Assembly: GCA_001599915.1 (NCBI GenBank)
Contig: BCIG01000007.1
Coordinates: 434,001-498,000 of the forward strand
Source: Symbiotaphrina buchneri
Taxonomy: Eukaryota; Ascomycota; Symbiotaphrinales; Symbiotaphrinaceae
Length of the DNA stretch: 64,000 bases
Reading direction: 5' to 3'
Part shown: in pieces, positions 22,114-36,919 of the stretch
How the letters are laid out: each line of letters starts with the position of its first letter
Numbering within the stretch: position 1 is the first letter of the stretch
The notes under the pieces: generated by a model
What the model was told of the DNA's origin: nothing
Seen by the model: only the letters and a program-made list of their open reading frames with translations
Database searches by the model: none
Position numbers and translations under genes: made by a program

Positions 22114-25100
22114 GCTACAAGAGACAAGCTCCGGGTAGGATGTTCGGCGTGCTCCTTAGCCCTCCTGGCTGCGACTCGACAACACCCACCGTGATGATAG
22201 CGGGGGGGGGCCGGGGGTGGTTGGTTGGTCTGCGAAGGGTCGGAGAGTTTGCGGAAGGCGTCAAACAAGAATGCCTAAGACGACTTTGTAGTAGAGGAGA
22301 AGAAGAAGCGCGGCGGGCGGTTGATGGTTGCAAGGCCACTCGATTTTAGATCGAAAGGTGTAGGGGTGCGTGATAGCAGGTATGCAGGAGTTCGCGCTCT
22401 TTTTTTGCAAGATCTCGCTCGGCGGAAGAACGGCGCCGGCCCACCAAGGAGTTTCAGACAAGGGCTTCGGTCGGAGGGGGGTGGTTGGCTAGGTCAAGGT
22501 TGGACGGCGTCAGGCACACGGTGGAGTAGTGCGTAGTGGGACAAGTGTGCAAAGTTAAGTTTTCGACTCTTTCGAAGATTAGGTAGAGACTTCGATGGGC
22601 CGGGTGCCACTACTGTCCTTGTGGTTGCCCGAGTCTGGTACTTGTTCTTCGTAGCGCGCGACCACAGACCCAGAAGCGTGGTAGGGCGGCGGCGGGGGAA
22701 GGATATGTTTGGATGTCGTTGGCGTGCTTTTCGCTCGTTGTTGTGGGACCGTGGGAACTTTTTCCCTTCGTTCTTCTTTCTTGTCCCTTCCTTGCAGGAT
22801 CGGGCAGGTGGGTTGGAGATTATCTCTCTAGTCCTTGCTCGCTCCGACGTTGAAGAGTAGAGGGATCGAAGCCCTGAGGGCGCGGTAAAAGGAAGGTACT
22901 TTCGTACTCCGTGCGAATAGGTAAGGTGAGTTGGATGATGCCTGTCCTGGACTGGGCCGGGATGGGGGGTGTGTGGGAACGAGCGGAAAACGGCAACGGT
23001 AAAAGGTAAAGGTAGGAATGAAGGCGCAGTGCCGAACGGTGATGTCGCTTGGTGATTCTATGTCCAAAGAGGTGACGGGCGGCGGTGCTAGCGACCGGCT
23101 AGTGCTGCTGGTCGAGCGCCGGGCCATCGCAAAATGTGGTAAAGTGGGAAGGATTCGGAAGGGAGGGAAGACTGGGAAGAGTCCTGGCAAGAGACTCTTG
23201 TGGGAAGGAAAATCCTCAACGTGGGCGCGTGCACCTACGCCCCTTTCGTTGTAGTCCGTTGCAGGTCCGCGCCGGTGCAGGCCAAGCCCTCGATGTCGCT
23301 AGTGGCGCCGTATCGACACGAGCAGGATACGAGCGTTGAAGGTCGTTCCGCGCTCTGCTTGAAGTATCGGTACGAGCAACTGTGGAAGATCTGACGCAGG
23401 GCAGATACCAAATCCAGTAGTAGACGCGTAATGACAACAAGGAAAGGACTCGGCGTCCAGTGTGAATCTCCACGTCGTCCTCAAAATCCAGTCCACCACC
23501 ACCTTGATTGTGTGAGTGAATGGACCGATGGATGGAAGGAAGGATGGACGGCTTTTACTTTGCCTTGGACGCGTGCGTAAGCAATAACTTGCGAGCACTT
23601 CGGTACAGTACCGTACCAGTATGAGTACCGCTGCAGCCCTTCGAACTCCCCTACTCCAAACGTAATAGAGGTACATAGCAGCCGAGCCGGCCACCGAGCC
23701 GAGAGGGAGAAGGAGACTCTCAGAGGTATTCGTACAATAACTACAGCGCCGATCAAATCAAATCCACGCCGAGGAGGGCCGGGAAGTACACGATACTTCT
23801 CGCAACCAGTACTCGGTGTATAGCAATCTTTCTGACAGAGACCTTACTCATGCTTCTTTTACAAATTATTATTATTGCTTTTACACGTAGAGTACCTTAC
23901 TGCTGACCTTCCAGGTTGAGGGGCTTTGCTGCTCGACGCCATCTTGGTTCGCGGCCAACCAAAACGAGGAAGGTGTTGAGATTGCAAATTTAAGGTACCG
24001 CAGGTAGCCATCACACCATCGCCTTCTAGGTTACCGTGATCAAAGTGATAGCGCGCTCCGCTCAAAAGGTACCTTAAGTTCCCTTGGTCGGCTAAGGTAC
24101 GTACTTTCACACTGTTAAAAAGTAGACACTTTGCTGGTACAAGACCTTGCTGTGCATTTCAACTTACCCAAAGGTACCTTTACGGTAGTGAACCACTTCA
24201 TACTTACCTAAGGTATCTGTGAGCCATGCCTGATCGTACCTACAAGGTAGGGTGTGGTGAGCAATCGGGGAGTATCTATCTACTCCAGGTGTTATTATAC
24301 TGCCTCAGGTGTATTCATGCTCTTACACTGGAAGTGTAGACCTCTAGAGACCGTGAACAAGGTACAACAAGAGTATCAAAGGTCCGTAAGGTAAGGTAAG
24401 GTACCTTGTCCTCTGAAACCTTAAGGGACGAAGTACTCTGAAGACCTACAAGCCAACCTGCAAATTTTTAATGGCAATCTGTGTGCTGCCGACTGTCATG
24501 GATCCGCCACGCCTTTCCCATGATTCGACGGTATGCTGCTCAGAGCCTTTATACAAGCAAGGTAACGTAGTATCTGATTTGTAAGATCTGTTAATATTAA
24601 TATTGTTAGTTGTCCGAGAATCTATGGGGGCCCATCACCGCATGCGATCGCTGCCGAGCCCTCCCGACCTTGTTGAACAAAGTTCAGCAGTTCATCTCGC
24701 TCAAGCTTCCGCTATAAGCGCTTTCGAAAGACAAGCTTTCCCTTCGGCACCACCTTCATGACCGGACGCTGGACAGCCGGTTCTGCCAACCGTGACGAGG
24801 CTGGGTAACTGTTCCGAGCGTCAGAGAACCCTAATCTCACGTTGGTACAGTGGTACCGTGCTTGGTAGCGTCTCCCCACTCTACAAACCACGTACGGCTT
24901 TCTTTCAGGCAGTAGTCCAGATATCATACCCCTATTCTTGCCAAACAGGGGACGAAGCAGAAGTGATTGACGGATGAGCAATGCAGAATCAGAAGATGGT
25001 GCACAAGCGCTGCTTTGACGAGAGCCGAAGCAAGATCATGCATGTAGCGAGTCCCACTCTTGAGTAAAATTGCAATAATGTGCGAGAGAGCACTGTGCGT

Positions 25101-27009
25101 TGCAGGTTGTGCGTATCCTGCCACCAATCCGTTATTCCGTTATTTGTCTGACTTGTCGATTCCCGCCTACTCCCCGCGAAGTGGTCGAAGCGGTCGAAGC
25201 GGTTGAAGCTTACCTTGTCTGATGATTCTGGCGAAGAAGCGCTGCAAGCTCACTGGTCCGATCTATGGTGGAGCACAAGGAAGAAAAAGAAGTTTAATAA
25301 CATTGTCAAGTGAGGTAATTTCAAGATGTTGTTATGTACGAGTAGTACGTACCTAGTACCTTCGCAGTTCTGTACTCCGTACCGTACCTCTGCATCCGAA
25401 GACGGCGAAAAGCTACAACTAAAGTACTGATCATTGATTTACCTTTTTGAACGGATAGGAACAAAATCAGTCAGGTAAGGTAGAGTACCTTACTCTGCGA
25501 AGAACAAGGTAAGGTAGCGGAAAGGCAGTCGTCCCATGTGTCATATCAGACACGCGGCAGCGTCATGGCTTACCTTTACCCGCTTGCTACCTCCCAGCTG
25601 CTGGCAATTCCGGTTCGCGCGTGATCTGTGCGAATAATAATGATGACTCCGGCCTTTGTCAAACGCATTGTTCAGAATAGGGAGGGGGAGTCGGACGAGC
25701 TCCTTGGGTAAATGATCTGTCGCCTGGGCTCGTGCCGGTAAATAATAATATTTCTATGTAGGCTATGTTAGACGCTATGGAGTGCTCTCCGTTACCTTGC
25801 CCTTCCTTCATCTCCCCTTGCACCGAGTAACTATTTCGTCCATGGGGCACGCACCGACATACGGGGTTCGTACCTGGCGTTCCTTCAGGCCTGCGGATCC
25901 CACTCCCAAGGCCAGGTGGCTCCTCAAACCGTCGTAAATCACGGTGCATCTCATCACCTTGCTCCTCGGTCCTCGAATCTCCTTCGATAATGTGACAACG
26001 CATGAGAGCAAGAGTAAAAAGTACGTGACTCTTGTAAAGCGATTGGCTCCTTTCTCGAACTTTAGAAACTGAGGTGCTTGTGATGCTGCCGACGCGGAGA
26101 AGGGGCCTTGCCACACTGAGTGTGGGCGGGGTGTCATGCAAACCGATGCAGGGCAGGTGGATGAATCAATTCAGAAAGTGACTTGACTGCTCACTCCGTA
26201 TGAAGCTCGCGGAAATAAATCCCCATCTCCCTACCCTACACTGCGCTTGTACGAGTATGTACAGTACTCGTACTGTGCGTCACCGCGCTGTTTACCGCCA
26301 CGTTCTTTACGAGTACCGGCAGCCTTGTGGCGGATTGACTACGGTAGCGGCCTTTGCATCCCAACCCGCTGGACTCGGACGCGTGGTGCTGCGACTAGAG
26401 GCTCTGTGACCCGACGGTGCAGATAGTCAATATCAACCTCATGGCACCGCTGATCCACGCCTCACAACGTCGAGCCCTACCCTTCTATCCAGAATGCTTT
26501 TCGGACCATCCCAGCGGCATGGATAATCATGACCACCGAGCCACTACGATGCACACAATTGTCGGCCCTATATCCATCCCTACCTATCAATGGGATAGTC
26601 CCGATTGTGACCGCGGGAGTTCACTACAAGAATCGTCTTCATGCGGCTAGACCCTGTACACAATAGTATCAATCACGAAAGCAGCAGATGGACTCGTCTA
26701 CTGAACATGCTTTTTTCCATTTCCAACTACCTAGACCCAACACACTGCTGCACGACGGCAGTTGACTTTACTTAGGATGATGCCTGATCCTCGGACCTAG
26801 CGCCTTGAATTCACGGTTGAAGCATATGAAAGCGAAGAAAGCAGACCGAAAACGAGACTAAAAGACTAGAGCATGCGGAACCCATGTGAAGCAATCTAAG
26901 GTGCAGAACGAGAAGAATGTCTATGGCCCGCAGGAACACCTGGTCATGCTCAATGACTCGGCGACGAGATCTCTATGTCCGTAAAGAAGAACAATGTCGA
27001 GTGACGACT
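22114..27009. other. 4.9-kb gene-poor region
   Basis: No frame with family resemblance or splice-consistent extension was found on either strand. The portion adjoining 22113 is G-rich on the plus strand and is probably promoter and leader of the C2H2 gene. GGTA/TACC motifs are dense at 23600-23640, 23990-24200, 24380-24410, 25340-25400 and 25470-25510. Short frames at 24712-24981, 25659-26141 and 26417-26650 lack conserved sequence. The end near 26900-27009 is the 3' flank of dbp2. An unannotated non-coding RNA is possible but I cannot show it. Confidence 0.5.
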
Positions 27010-29383
<2,374 letters not shown>

Positions 29384-29981
29384 GACCGAAACTAAGGTAA
29401 AACGATCCTGTTCGAGTAGTTGACTGCGAGAGAAGACTGGACAGCAAGCGATGCCAGCGGAAGGGGGAGGGAGGATAAGTTGAGGAGATGAAGTGAAGGG
29501 GAATGGGTGAAGAAAGAGAGAGGCGTCTGGTGAGAATGGGACAACCGAAAGAAAAAAGTAAATTTTCCTTTTGCTCTGCAACGGCAAAGATAAGCCGATT
29601 ATGTAAGGTACCTTCAGCGTCCCCTGCGCCCGTGCACAATCTGCGGCTTAGCCCGGCTGGTTGCCAGCATCACACAGTATCAACTCATGTACTATGTACT
29701 GGCCAATCACAACGGAGGACAGGATGTATACTCCGTCCCGTCTCAACAGCACAACAACTGACGACGACCAAGATACGATGCAAGGCATCTTTATCTTGCT
29801 CGACTACTACAGATCCTGCACTATCTGTATCTGGCTTTTCAAGAGTCCTCAACCTTGTCATTATCATTGTTTGTATTTTTCTTGGTTTCTTACCACGATC
29901 ACCATCATGTTGCAGGTGCTCACGATCGTGATTGTTCGTGTGATTTAATACGATACATCAGGGTTCTTGCCTTCTGGTGTC
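29384..29981. other. Intergenic, dbp2 promoter and THI20 3' flank
   Basis: No gene is seen. The 29384-29640 part upstream of dbp2 is purine-rich on the plus strand (pyrimidine-rich on the coding strand), as in promoters of highly expressed fungal genes. The rest is the 3' flank of the THI20-type gene. Confidence 0.55.
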
Positions 29982-32153
29982 TTACTGTCTATTCTCATAG
30001 CCCATGTCCCAAAAACCGGCTTCCATCTTCAGCCATGTGTAAGCATGTAAGCATTGTATCCACAAATCAAAAGATACACATACCTTGGTAGCTTGTATGA
30101 AAATTTTAACCAGTTCCTCTATTCGTCTGGGTGATTGCTCCACCGCATGTTTCTCAAGGAGCTCTGTAAAAATAATCAGCGCCCCTGAGAATCCACGTGG
30201 CAACACGCAACGTACCTGACCCGACACGGACTGCCTCTGTGTAGTCGTCAGCCACGTAATTTTCAATCCACTTCCAATATCTATTGCCCTCCCGAACTGT
30301 ACTAGGATCATCGTATAGTCGTCGGGCAATGACCGCATAGCCGATCAAACATGGTGCCAATGCCATCTGTAGTCCCAGCCAGTCTCCTGACTGGCCAACA
30401 TCCAGCATGTATCTGTATCACGATCAGCAACGAACCTTTGACTGCTGCCAAAGAGTCCAGAGATTGCACTCTCCAGACTACAGTCGTACCGTGTGTAAGC
30501 TACGCAAGCTGTTGAAGTGAGTCTCAACGTCGAATGCATCGTCCAGCAAACTACTTACCCTGACTCTCTTCCTGGCTTTCGATATCCTCTTTGGACACTC
30601 CGAACTGTCTGCAGAACTCGATGTGCAATCCCATCTCCTTGTGTATGTGACTGACAATCTGCGCCGACTAATGCCCGAGGTTTAGATCGTGGTTCCATGG
30701 CACCTGGATGACTGCCTACTAACCATGGTGATGTCGTCTATAGTCTTGGCTTTGTACGCTGCCAGTGCATTGGCTCTGGCAAATTGAATCTATATCGCAG
30801 CGTCAACAGATGTCCAGAAGGGTCTCGGATGAACCACGTACCAGATACAGATAGTCCTGGATTAGGTAGTACTTGAAAGCTTCAAGAGGCAATGAACCAT
30901 CAGCCAGCCGATTAACGAATTCATGCTCGGTATGCTCTTGCCAAACCCTCTGCACATCCTCTCTGGAGAGCAGATAATCGATAAAATAGTTGCTAGTCGT
31001 TATGAGAACTGGAGGTGCCAACTCGACCAGATACCGGGTACTCACGGTGAAAAGGGTAGGGTATAGACGGAATGGAAATGATTTATAGGCCCGTTACCCT
31101 TGCCTATACGCTTACTGGTCCTGATGCCAGCCTCCACATATCGGCAAGCTGCTCGTGTCGCTTCGCGGATATCATGTCCCGCGGCGAGACCGCAAGCAAG
31201 CGCCGCTATATCGTTAGCCAGTAGTAGAATTGTGGACGGTTTCAAGCTTACAGGCTAATGAGCAGCCTGTTCCATGTGTGTTTTTCGAATGCAGATATGG
31301 CGAAGTCACACATGTGGTTTGACCGTCTCCGTACAGGACATCGACGACTACGGATCCTTCACTGCCCTCCTCGAGCTTCGAACCATCTTGACTGAAAGGA
31401 CAGTGTCCTCCTTTCAACAGCACATACTTGGGCCCCAGGGATTGCACGGCCTTGGCCATCTCGATCATATCCTCTCTTGTTTCTAATTTCGGGACGGGTT
31501 TGCCCGCAACCTCAAGAAGCAATCTCGCCTCAGGAAGATTGGGAGTAAGCACTGTTGTCAGTGGTAGAAGTTCCTCATAGAGCGTCTTTACTGCTTCACG
31601 TGGTAGCAATCGGGCTCCGGTAGTTGCAACCATGACCTGGAACCGTAAGAATGAGTACCAATCGAAGTTCACTTGAAGACCAATCTACCGGGTCAACAAC
31701 AGACGTCTTGACTTGAAATTGACGGAATGTCTTTGCGACCACCGATATTGTCTCAGCGGTGGCGAGCATGCCTTTCAGTTCATGCAGCATCGTCAGCTCC
31801 GGCACCGGTACTGTACAAGGGGCAAGTTGGAAACACTTTGCATACCAGTTTTCACGACGTCTACGCCTACGTCATCGATACAAGCTTCGATCTGCTTTCT
31901 TAAGAAGTGTGGCGGCGTATGATGGATGTCATAGACACCTTGGGTGTTTTGGGCAGTGAGCGCCGTTGTGGCTGTCATCGCATAGCATCCATGAGCAGCA
32001 ATGACCTTTTGGTCGGCTTCCAAGCCACTGCAAAGAGAGAAGTCGTAAGGTCAGTTTACTTCAGGCTGGATCAACATTATCGAGGGTTGCGCAGCCTTAC
32101 GCGCCACCAGAACTATCGGATCCTGCTATTACTAGGACCCGGTGGACACTCAT
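29982..32153 (-). CDS. thi20: THI20-type hydroxymethylpyrimidine kinase / TenA fusion
   Basis: Twelve exons: 32153-32101, 32027-31846, 31771-31689, 31636-31252, 31205-31046, 30992-30842, 30789-30724, 30667-30559, 30508-30490, 30412-30216, 30163-30084 and 30026-29982, giving 509 residues. The N-terminal ~270 residues are a ribokinase-fold HMP/HMP-P kinase (start VLVIAGSDSSGGAG, ATP-site motif KNTHGTGCSLA) that phosphorylates the thiamine pyrimidine. The C-terminal ~230 residues are a TenA/thiaminase II domain (EHEFVNRLADG, YLIQDYLYL, IEELVKIFI) that salvages damaged thiamine. The fusion is standard in fungi. Every junction keeps the frame; exon 9 is only 19 nt. I looked for a TPP riboswitch in the leader and saw none. 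Gene and family are firm; a few exon edges may shift. Confidence 0.9.
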
Positions 32154-32481
32154 TCTTGCTGATTATCTCAATTAATTGGGGCGTGAATTGTTTTATTCCT
32201 CCATGTGAGTGAGAGTACTAAGAAGACAACCAAGGACGTCCGACATTCCTTTTGTGCCTCGCTTAAACCTTTGAATGCCAACGCCAGCCTAGCCAGTCCA
32301 ACGAGCGAACACCTCTCGACCTTCCCTCTCACGTCTTGTAACTTTTTGTAGTGCAGTGGTAACGTAACAGACTTCTCCTAACCATTTGATATAGTAGGGT
32401 CTTGCCCGAATCATGCTGATTCATAGAAATACACCCAATGCCCTGCCACACAACGGTCATATCCTGGACCATCTCTGACTA
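32154..32481. promoter_or_regulatory. Intergenic between THI20-type and F-box genes
   Basis: Tandem minus-strand arrangement: promoter of the thiamine gene and 3' flank of the F-box gene. No TPP aptamer, thiamine-type element or other feature could be recognised. Confidence 0.4.
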
Positions 32482-34560
32482 TCAGTCTGATTCGCCCTCG
32501 AAATCCGAGAGGTCGGGATCTGGACTCGATGGTAAGCTCATTGCACATCAGGGAAGTAGGACGACGAGCATTCTCACCCTGCATCAGCACGAAGTCAAAC
32601 CGACCATCGACTTTAGCTGCCAATGCCTCGCTTATAAGGTTCTGTTCCTCGTCCGTAAGGCTGCTCTCCGGCGCCGCATTCATTATGGAAAGAACTAGAC
32701 CCCTATTTCCTGGGCCAAGCTCGGATACGTAGCTGAGAATGCCATCCAATGTGAAGTATGTCATTGCGCTGAAATAGAGTACCCTCAGTCGCCGCAAGCG
32801 GGCTATATCCTTCCAGACCGCGTCAGTGATGCCAAGGCCGCTGGTCTGAAATTCTTCTAGGTTTGGCAGGCTTCGGGCCAACATGCAGATGTGTTCGTCC
32901 TGAAAGTAATCAGATATTTCACTGAGATGAAGATCAGTCAAGTGATATAGTTGAACGAGCGAGTTAATGAGAGCATCAATGTCATCTCTGCCGACGGCTT
33001 CAGGGTCCCCTTTCAGCCATAAAACGTGAAGGCTCTGTTGCTCCTGCAAAGCTTCGTGGAACTGACGACTATCCCGCATCGTGTACCCTTCTATGTCTAG
33101 CCTTGTGAGATGTATGTCCTCTTGCATCAGGATTGGAGTCATTATGGCTGGGCCACTTCTGAAAGGCTTCAGACTTATATCGTGGAGATCTCTGCAGCTC
33201 TTGAGCCAAGCTACGATCTCTAGATATACTTCATTCTCCGTCTGCTCCAGGTCTGGAAACCCCTCCACATCATTCAGCATTAGAGACTGCAAGGAGCGGC
33301 ATTCCTTAAGCAAGGGTAAAGCGAGAATAGCCTCTGTTTTGAGGCCAGAGAGTCGGATATGTTTTAGTGCGTACCGATGTTGAGAATTGAGCGCCGAGAA
33401 TGTTTCTGCACCGATGTCGCTGCGACTGAAGGTCTCGAGAAGATCCAGCATTTGTGGCCGTATGCCGAGCAGAAATCGTGCGAGCAAATGATCCGCGTTC
33501 TCATCCTGCCTACAGGAGTAAATTGAGAGTTAAGAAAGATCAATGGTTCGTGGATCCATACCACTCATAGAATGATAGAGCATTGAAACCAGGGCAATAG
33601 GCGCGGATTGAATTCTCAGCACCATCTGCTAGGGAAGCTCCGTGCCATAGCAGGAGTGACTGAAGTCTAGGCAGTCGAGATACCCAGATGGGCAATGCAG
33701 AGGGTAAAACTGGACCAGATTAGGATCAAGTCAAAGAGGAAAGTCCCCACTTACTGTCACCTGAAAGGTCTTCTACATTTGGAGCTTCTTGTGTAAGCAC
33801 TATGCAGTAGGTAAGTGGGCAGTAAAGTAACATCTCACAAGGCGGTCTCTGCTTGCCTTCTCCAATGGCATCTATGATGGACCGCACATCTAGCCGCCGG
33901 TACCCCGGACCTCTAGCAGTCGGTTTCCTAGGTGTATCCTTCTGGAGATAGAATCTCGCCAGCTCATCGCGGAAGAAGGCCCTTCAAAGCACGGGTAAAT
34001 GGGAGCGCCGTTCTAGCAGGGCATACATTGCTTCAAACTCACCTCTCTATTTTACCTCTGAAGCTTCTGTCCTCGAATAGGTTGCTAAGATCGTTGAAAT
34101 TGAGGACTTTAATGTAACGGCAATACGGAGCGTATGTCCGGCCGAGGCCCGAAAGTATCAGAGAACGCCAGAGCACAGCCCACCTTCTAACAGTCTCTTC
34201 TTGCGCAATCGCGGAGTTCTTGTGAGCAAGCTTTGAGTGTCTTGTAAGCTCCAACTCGTCCCCTCCACCGTTCGTGACTGGAGAGATGCTGTGCACGCTG
34301 TTTTCCACCAGTCAGCGGTTGCGGGGCCTAAAACCGAGGGAAGAAAAGATTTAGGAAATGTTGGGATACCGATATAGGCTGACGAGTGCATGAGAGGCCA
34401 GTTCCTTGCTCGACAAAGAGCAATTGAACAACGTATTGAAGTCTCGCACAAGACCCAGTTCGGTGCAGATCAGATGCAGAATGTCATCGGGCAGTCTAAC
34501 ACCCATCTCGATCCTGGATAATGATACTTGGGCTTTGGATGCTGGGAGGGGCTGGGCCAA
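32482..34560 (-). CDS. F-box / leucine-rich-repeat-like protein
   Basis: Exons 34560-34370, 34288-34043, 33981-33755, 33709-33562, 33509-32578 and 32519-32482 give 593 residues. The F-box (VRLPDDILHLICTELG...) occupies about residues 21-65 and predicts an SCF ubiquitin ligase substrate adaptor. A conserved region follows (WRSLILSGL, YCRYIKVLNF, AFFRDELARF), then a long leucine-rich-like part (LPRLQSLLLWHG, LRRLRVLYFSAM). The last exon supplies the acidic tail DPDLSDFEGESD; without that intron the frame runs into an unconserved basic tail, so the splice is preferred. Substrate unknown. The second intron acceptor was chosen to avoid an in-frame stop. It is head-to-head with rad9 at 390 bp. Confidence 0.8.
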
Positions 34561-34950
34561 AGCTCTTCAGTTGTGCAGATTGATGCCGGGGAGAGGAGCA
34601 GCAAGTACCAGGATGGTCATGTGAAGAGGTGGAGATGGATTGTTAGGATTATTATGACGGTCATCGTTATCAATAATAAGTCTGAAGCTGACGGTGACAA
34701 GTGACAATATGCGTAAGTGCGTACAATGCCGGCAGCTCGGCAGTGAATGTGTGCCAGGAACTCCCCGCCGTCGCTAGAAAACAACGCGTCGACGCGGAGG
34801 CTCGATAAGGCACGAAAGTAGCCCCCTGTCGGCAGCTTATCGACCGCGATTCGATGACGTCTGTCTACCTTTGACTCACCACAAGAAACAAGATCCTTTC
34901 TGTTCATAATACCCGTCTGCCTATTATCTCAATGAGTTTTCCTCGCTGCA
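34561..34950. promoter_or_regulatory. Shared promoter, F-box gene and rad9
   Basis: A 390-bp divergent intergenic region. An apparent frame on the minus strand across it has no conserved sequence. No specific factor site can be named with confidence. Confidence 0.5.
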
Positions 34951-36624
34951 ATGACTACACTGAAACTGTCGATATCACCCGATGGGGTCTCACAGTTGCA
35001 TGATGTACTGCTGTGTCTTGCCAAGTTCAGCGAGTTGGTATCAGTGGAGGCTCATGGTCAAAAGGTGGAGGGAACATCTCGAAACTCCTAGGCCTGTCTG
35101 TAGCTAATGTCAATTTGCAATCCAGTTCATACTCTCTGCGCTAAATTCGACCAGATCGGCCCATGCGTCCTTCAGTTTCAGTGCACAGGAATTTTTCCTG
35201 GAATATCAATTCGACGGGACACCGACCCTGCCCAGACCTGGTTATGCGAACGATGATGCACATTTCACTTGCCGGATGTACAACAAGGTTTATATCCTTG
35301 GTAGTCACGCAACTGCGGCATTTCTGATCTGAATAGGCTTTACTTTCTGTCTTCAAGAGTCGTGCAACTGAAACTCGGGAGAAGGACACGGCCATAGAAA
35401 GATGCGACTTGTGGGTTCGAAACGAGCCCAGCGAAACCGAATGCAGGGTTATCATCAGATTCGTCTGCAGGCACGGTATTTCACCAGCCTGCATCCTTAG
35501 AAGGCTCACAGGAAGCTTAGTCGCAGCATAGGCGTCACGAAGATCTACAAATTGACGTACGAGTCTGTAGAAGTCATGCATGCTCTCTTCGACAAGGATG
35601 CTGCGAAAAGCCGATGGACGATCCAATCAGGATTACTTAGGGAGATCATAGATTACTTTGGCCCCAAAACTGAGCAATTGGATATCTATAGCGAAAATGG
35701 AAAGGCAACGTTCACCAGTTATACAGAGAAGATCACAGATGGCAAGGGTAGGAGGCTCCCGTGACCATTGTTTGAATGTTCTGACGATTCATGAGCATGC
35801 AGCAATCCTGAAACAACCTTTGCAAACATCTGTCGCTATGGATGTCCTTGATTTCGATCACTTCTCAGTTGAGGAGAAACTCCATATAGCTATCAGCGTC
35901 AAAGATTTCAAGGCGATCGTCATGCATGCTGACACTATCCGGGCACCAATTTCAGCAGCATATTCTCGGCCCTCCAGGCCCCTACAGCTGGCCTACGGAG
36001 TGAAAGGGGTTCTCTGTGAATTTACCATGATGACCATAGGGGACTATAGGAGTTCTTCCGTTCCTCCGAGGACCCAGCCAGCAGCTGTCTTGTATCCTAC
36101 CAGAAGCCTCCAACAAGTTGAGCCTGCCCGTGCTCTACAGGAAAGATTAGGGCAACAAACTGCCGAGCCACCAAGTCCCAGTGGTGGCAATGTTACCGCA
36201 GTCGATGGTCTGCAGCAACAAGCTCCTGATGATGCATCACAGCATTCGAGACCTAACCTGGAAAGGGATTCATTGTTTTTGCCTGAAAATGAGGAAGAGG
36301 ACACTTGGGCTGGAGAGAATCCATATGCGGATGATGATGAGGGCGTCTTAGGCTGGGACGCAAGTGCTGCGGATGTGAGGATCCAGGGACTCGAAGTTAT
36401 GCCATGCTGGATGCTGACCATCGTGATCGAGCAGACGGAGTACAGACAGCCTACTCTTAAGGACACCGGGGCGTTTTCTAGCAACCAAGACCATATAACT
36501 CCGCTCGAAGAAGCACACGGCATCATAGCACCCACACAGAGACTGTCGGAAGTACGTATGCGATCTATACCAGTGACCGGTTAGATGCTGACCAGGGCAG
36601 GTGCATGGCATATTCGATGATTAA
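34951..36624 (+). CDS. rad9: Rad9 subunit of the 9-1-1 DNA damage checkpoint clamp
   Basis: Exons 34951-35064, 35126-35287, 35358-35475, 35532-35747, 35803-36374, 36435-36551 and 36601-36624 give 440 residues. Rad9 forms a ring with Hus1 and Rad1 that loads on damaged DNA and activates the ATR-type kinase in the nucleus. The clamp fold covers about residues 1-270 (MTTLKLSISPDGV, FILSALNSTRSAHASF, YKLTYESVEVMHALFD, GPKTEQLDIY, EEKLHIAISVKDFKAIV). The tail is acidic and Ser/Pro-rich and ends TQRLSEVHGIFDD, the conserved end created by the last splice. The 60-nt sixth intron is in frame and stop-free, so its removal is an inference from donor, branch and acceptor. It is distinct from the yeast BRCT protein also called Rad9. 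Confidence 0.88.
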
Positions 36625-36919
36625 GTGGTGCTTCCGCACCTCTTGCGAATCGCGACCACTCATCACATGCAACCGGAGTTAGCGGTCGAGTTTCCTATCC
36701 GCGATCCACAGTGACATTCAAGCAATAGCCGTCGAATGAAGCTGTGTGAGTCAACTCGCTGTGAAGCTTGCTGAGAAGATCACTTGGCTGATTGCTGATC
36801 TGGGCGTTAGTGATTAGCTTATCTCGAGTATAAGCGGTATTACTCGCTCTGATGAGCCTCGCTTCCGAGAATGATATGGACGGGTTGGTTGGTTGCTGGT
36901 ATTGAGCGGTGCCGGAAAT

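Noticed and set aside
25659-26141. 160-residue minus-strand frame in the gene-poor region
   Set aside because: No domain, no splice-consistent extension, and another frame is open over the same bases; it looks like chance.
32154-32481. Possible TPP riboswitch in the leader of the THI20-type gene
   Set aside because: I looked for the CTGAGA and ACCTGA aptamer cores on the minus strand and did not find them in proper spacing.
34617-34907. 96-residue minus-strand frame between the F-box gene and rad9
   Set aside because: It fills a divergent promoter, has low-complexity hydrophobic content and no recognisable domain.
34951-36624. Budding-yeast-type Rad9 adaptor (BRCT/Tudor)
   Set aside because: The sequence matches the clamp subunit of the 9-1-1 complex and has no BRCT or Tudor region.
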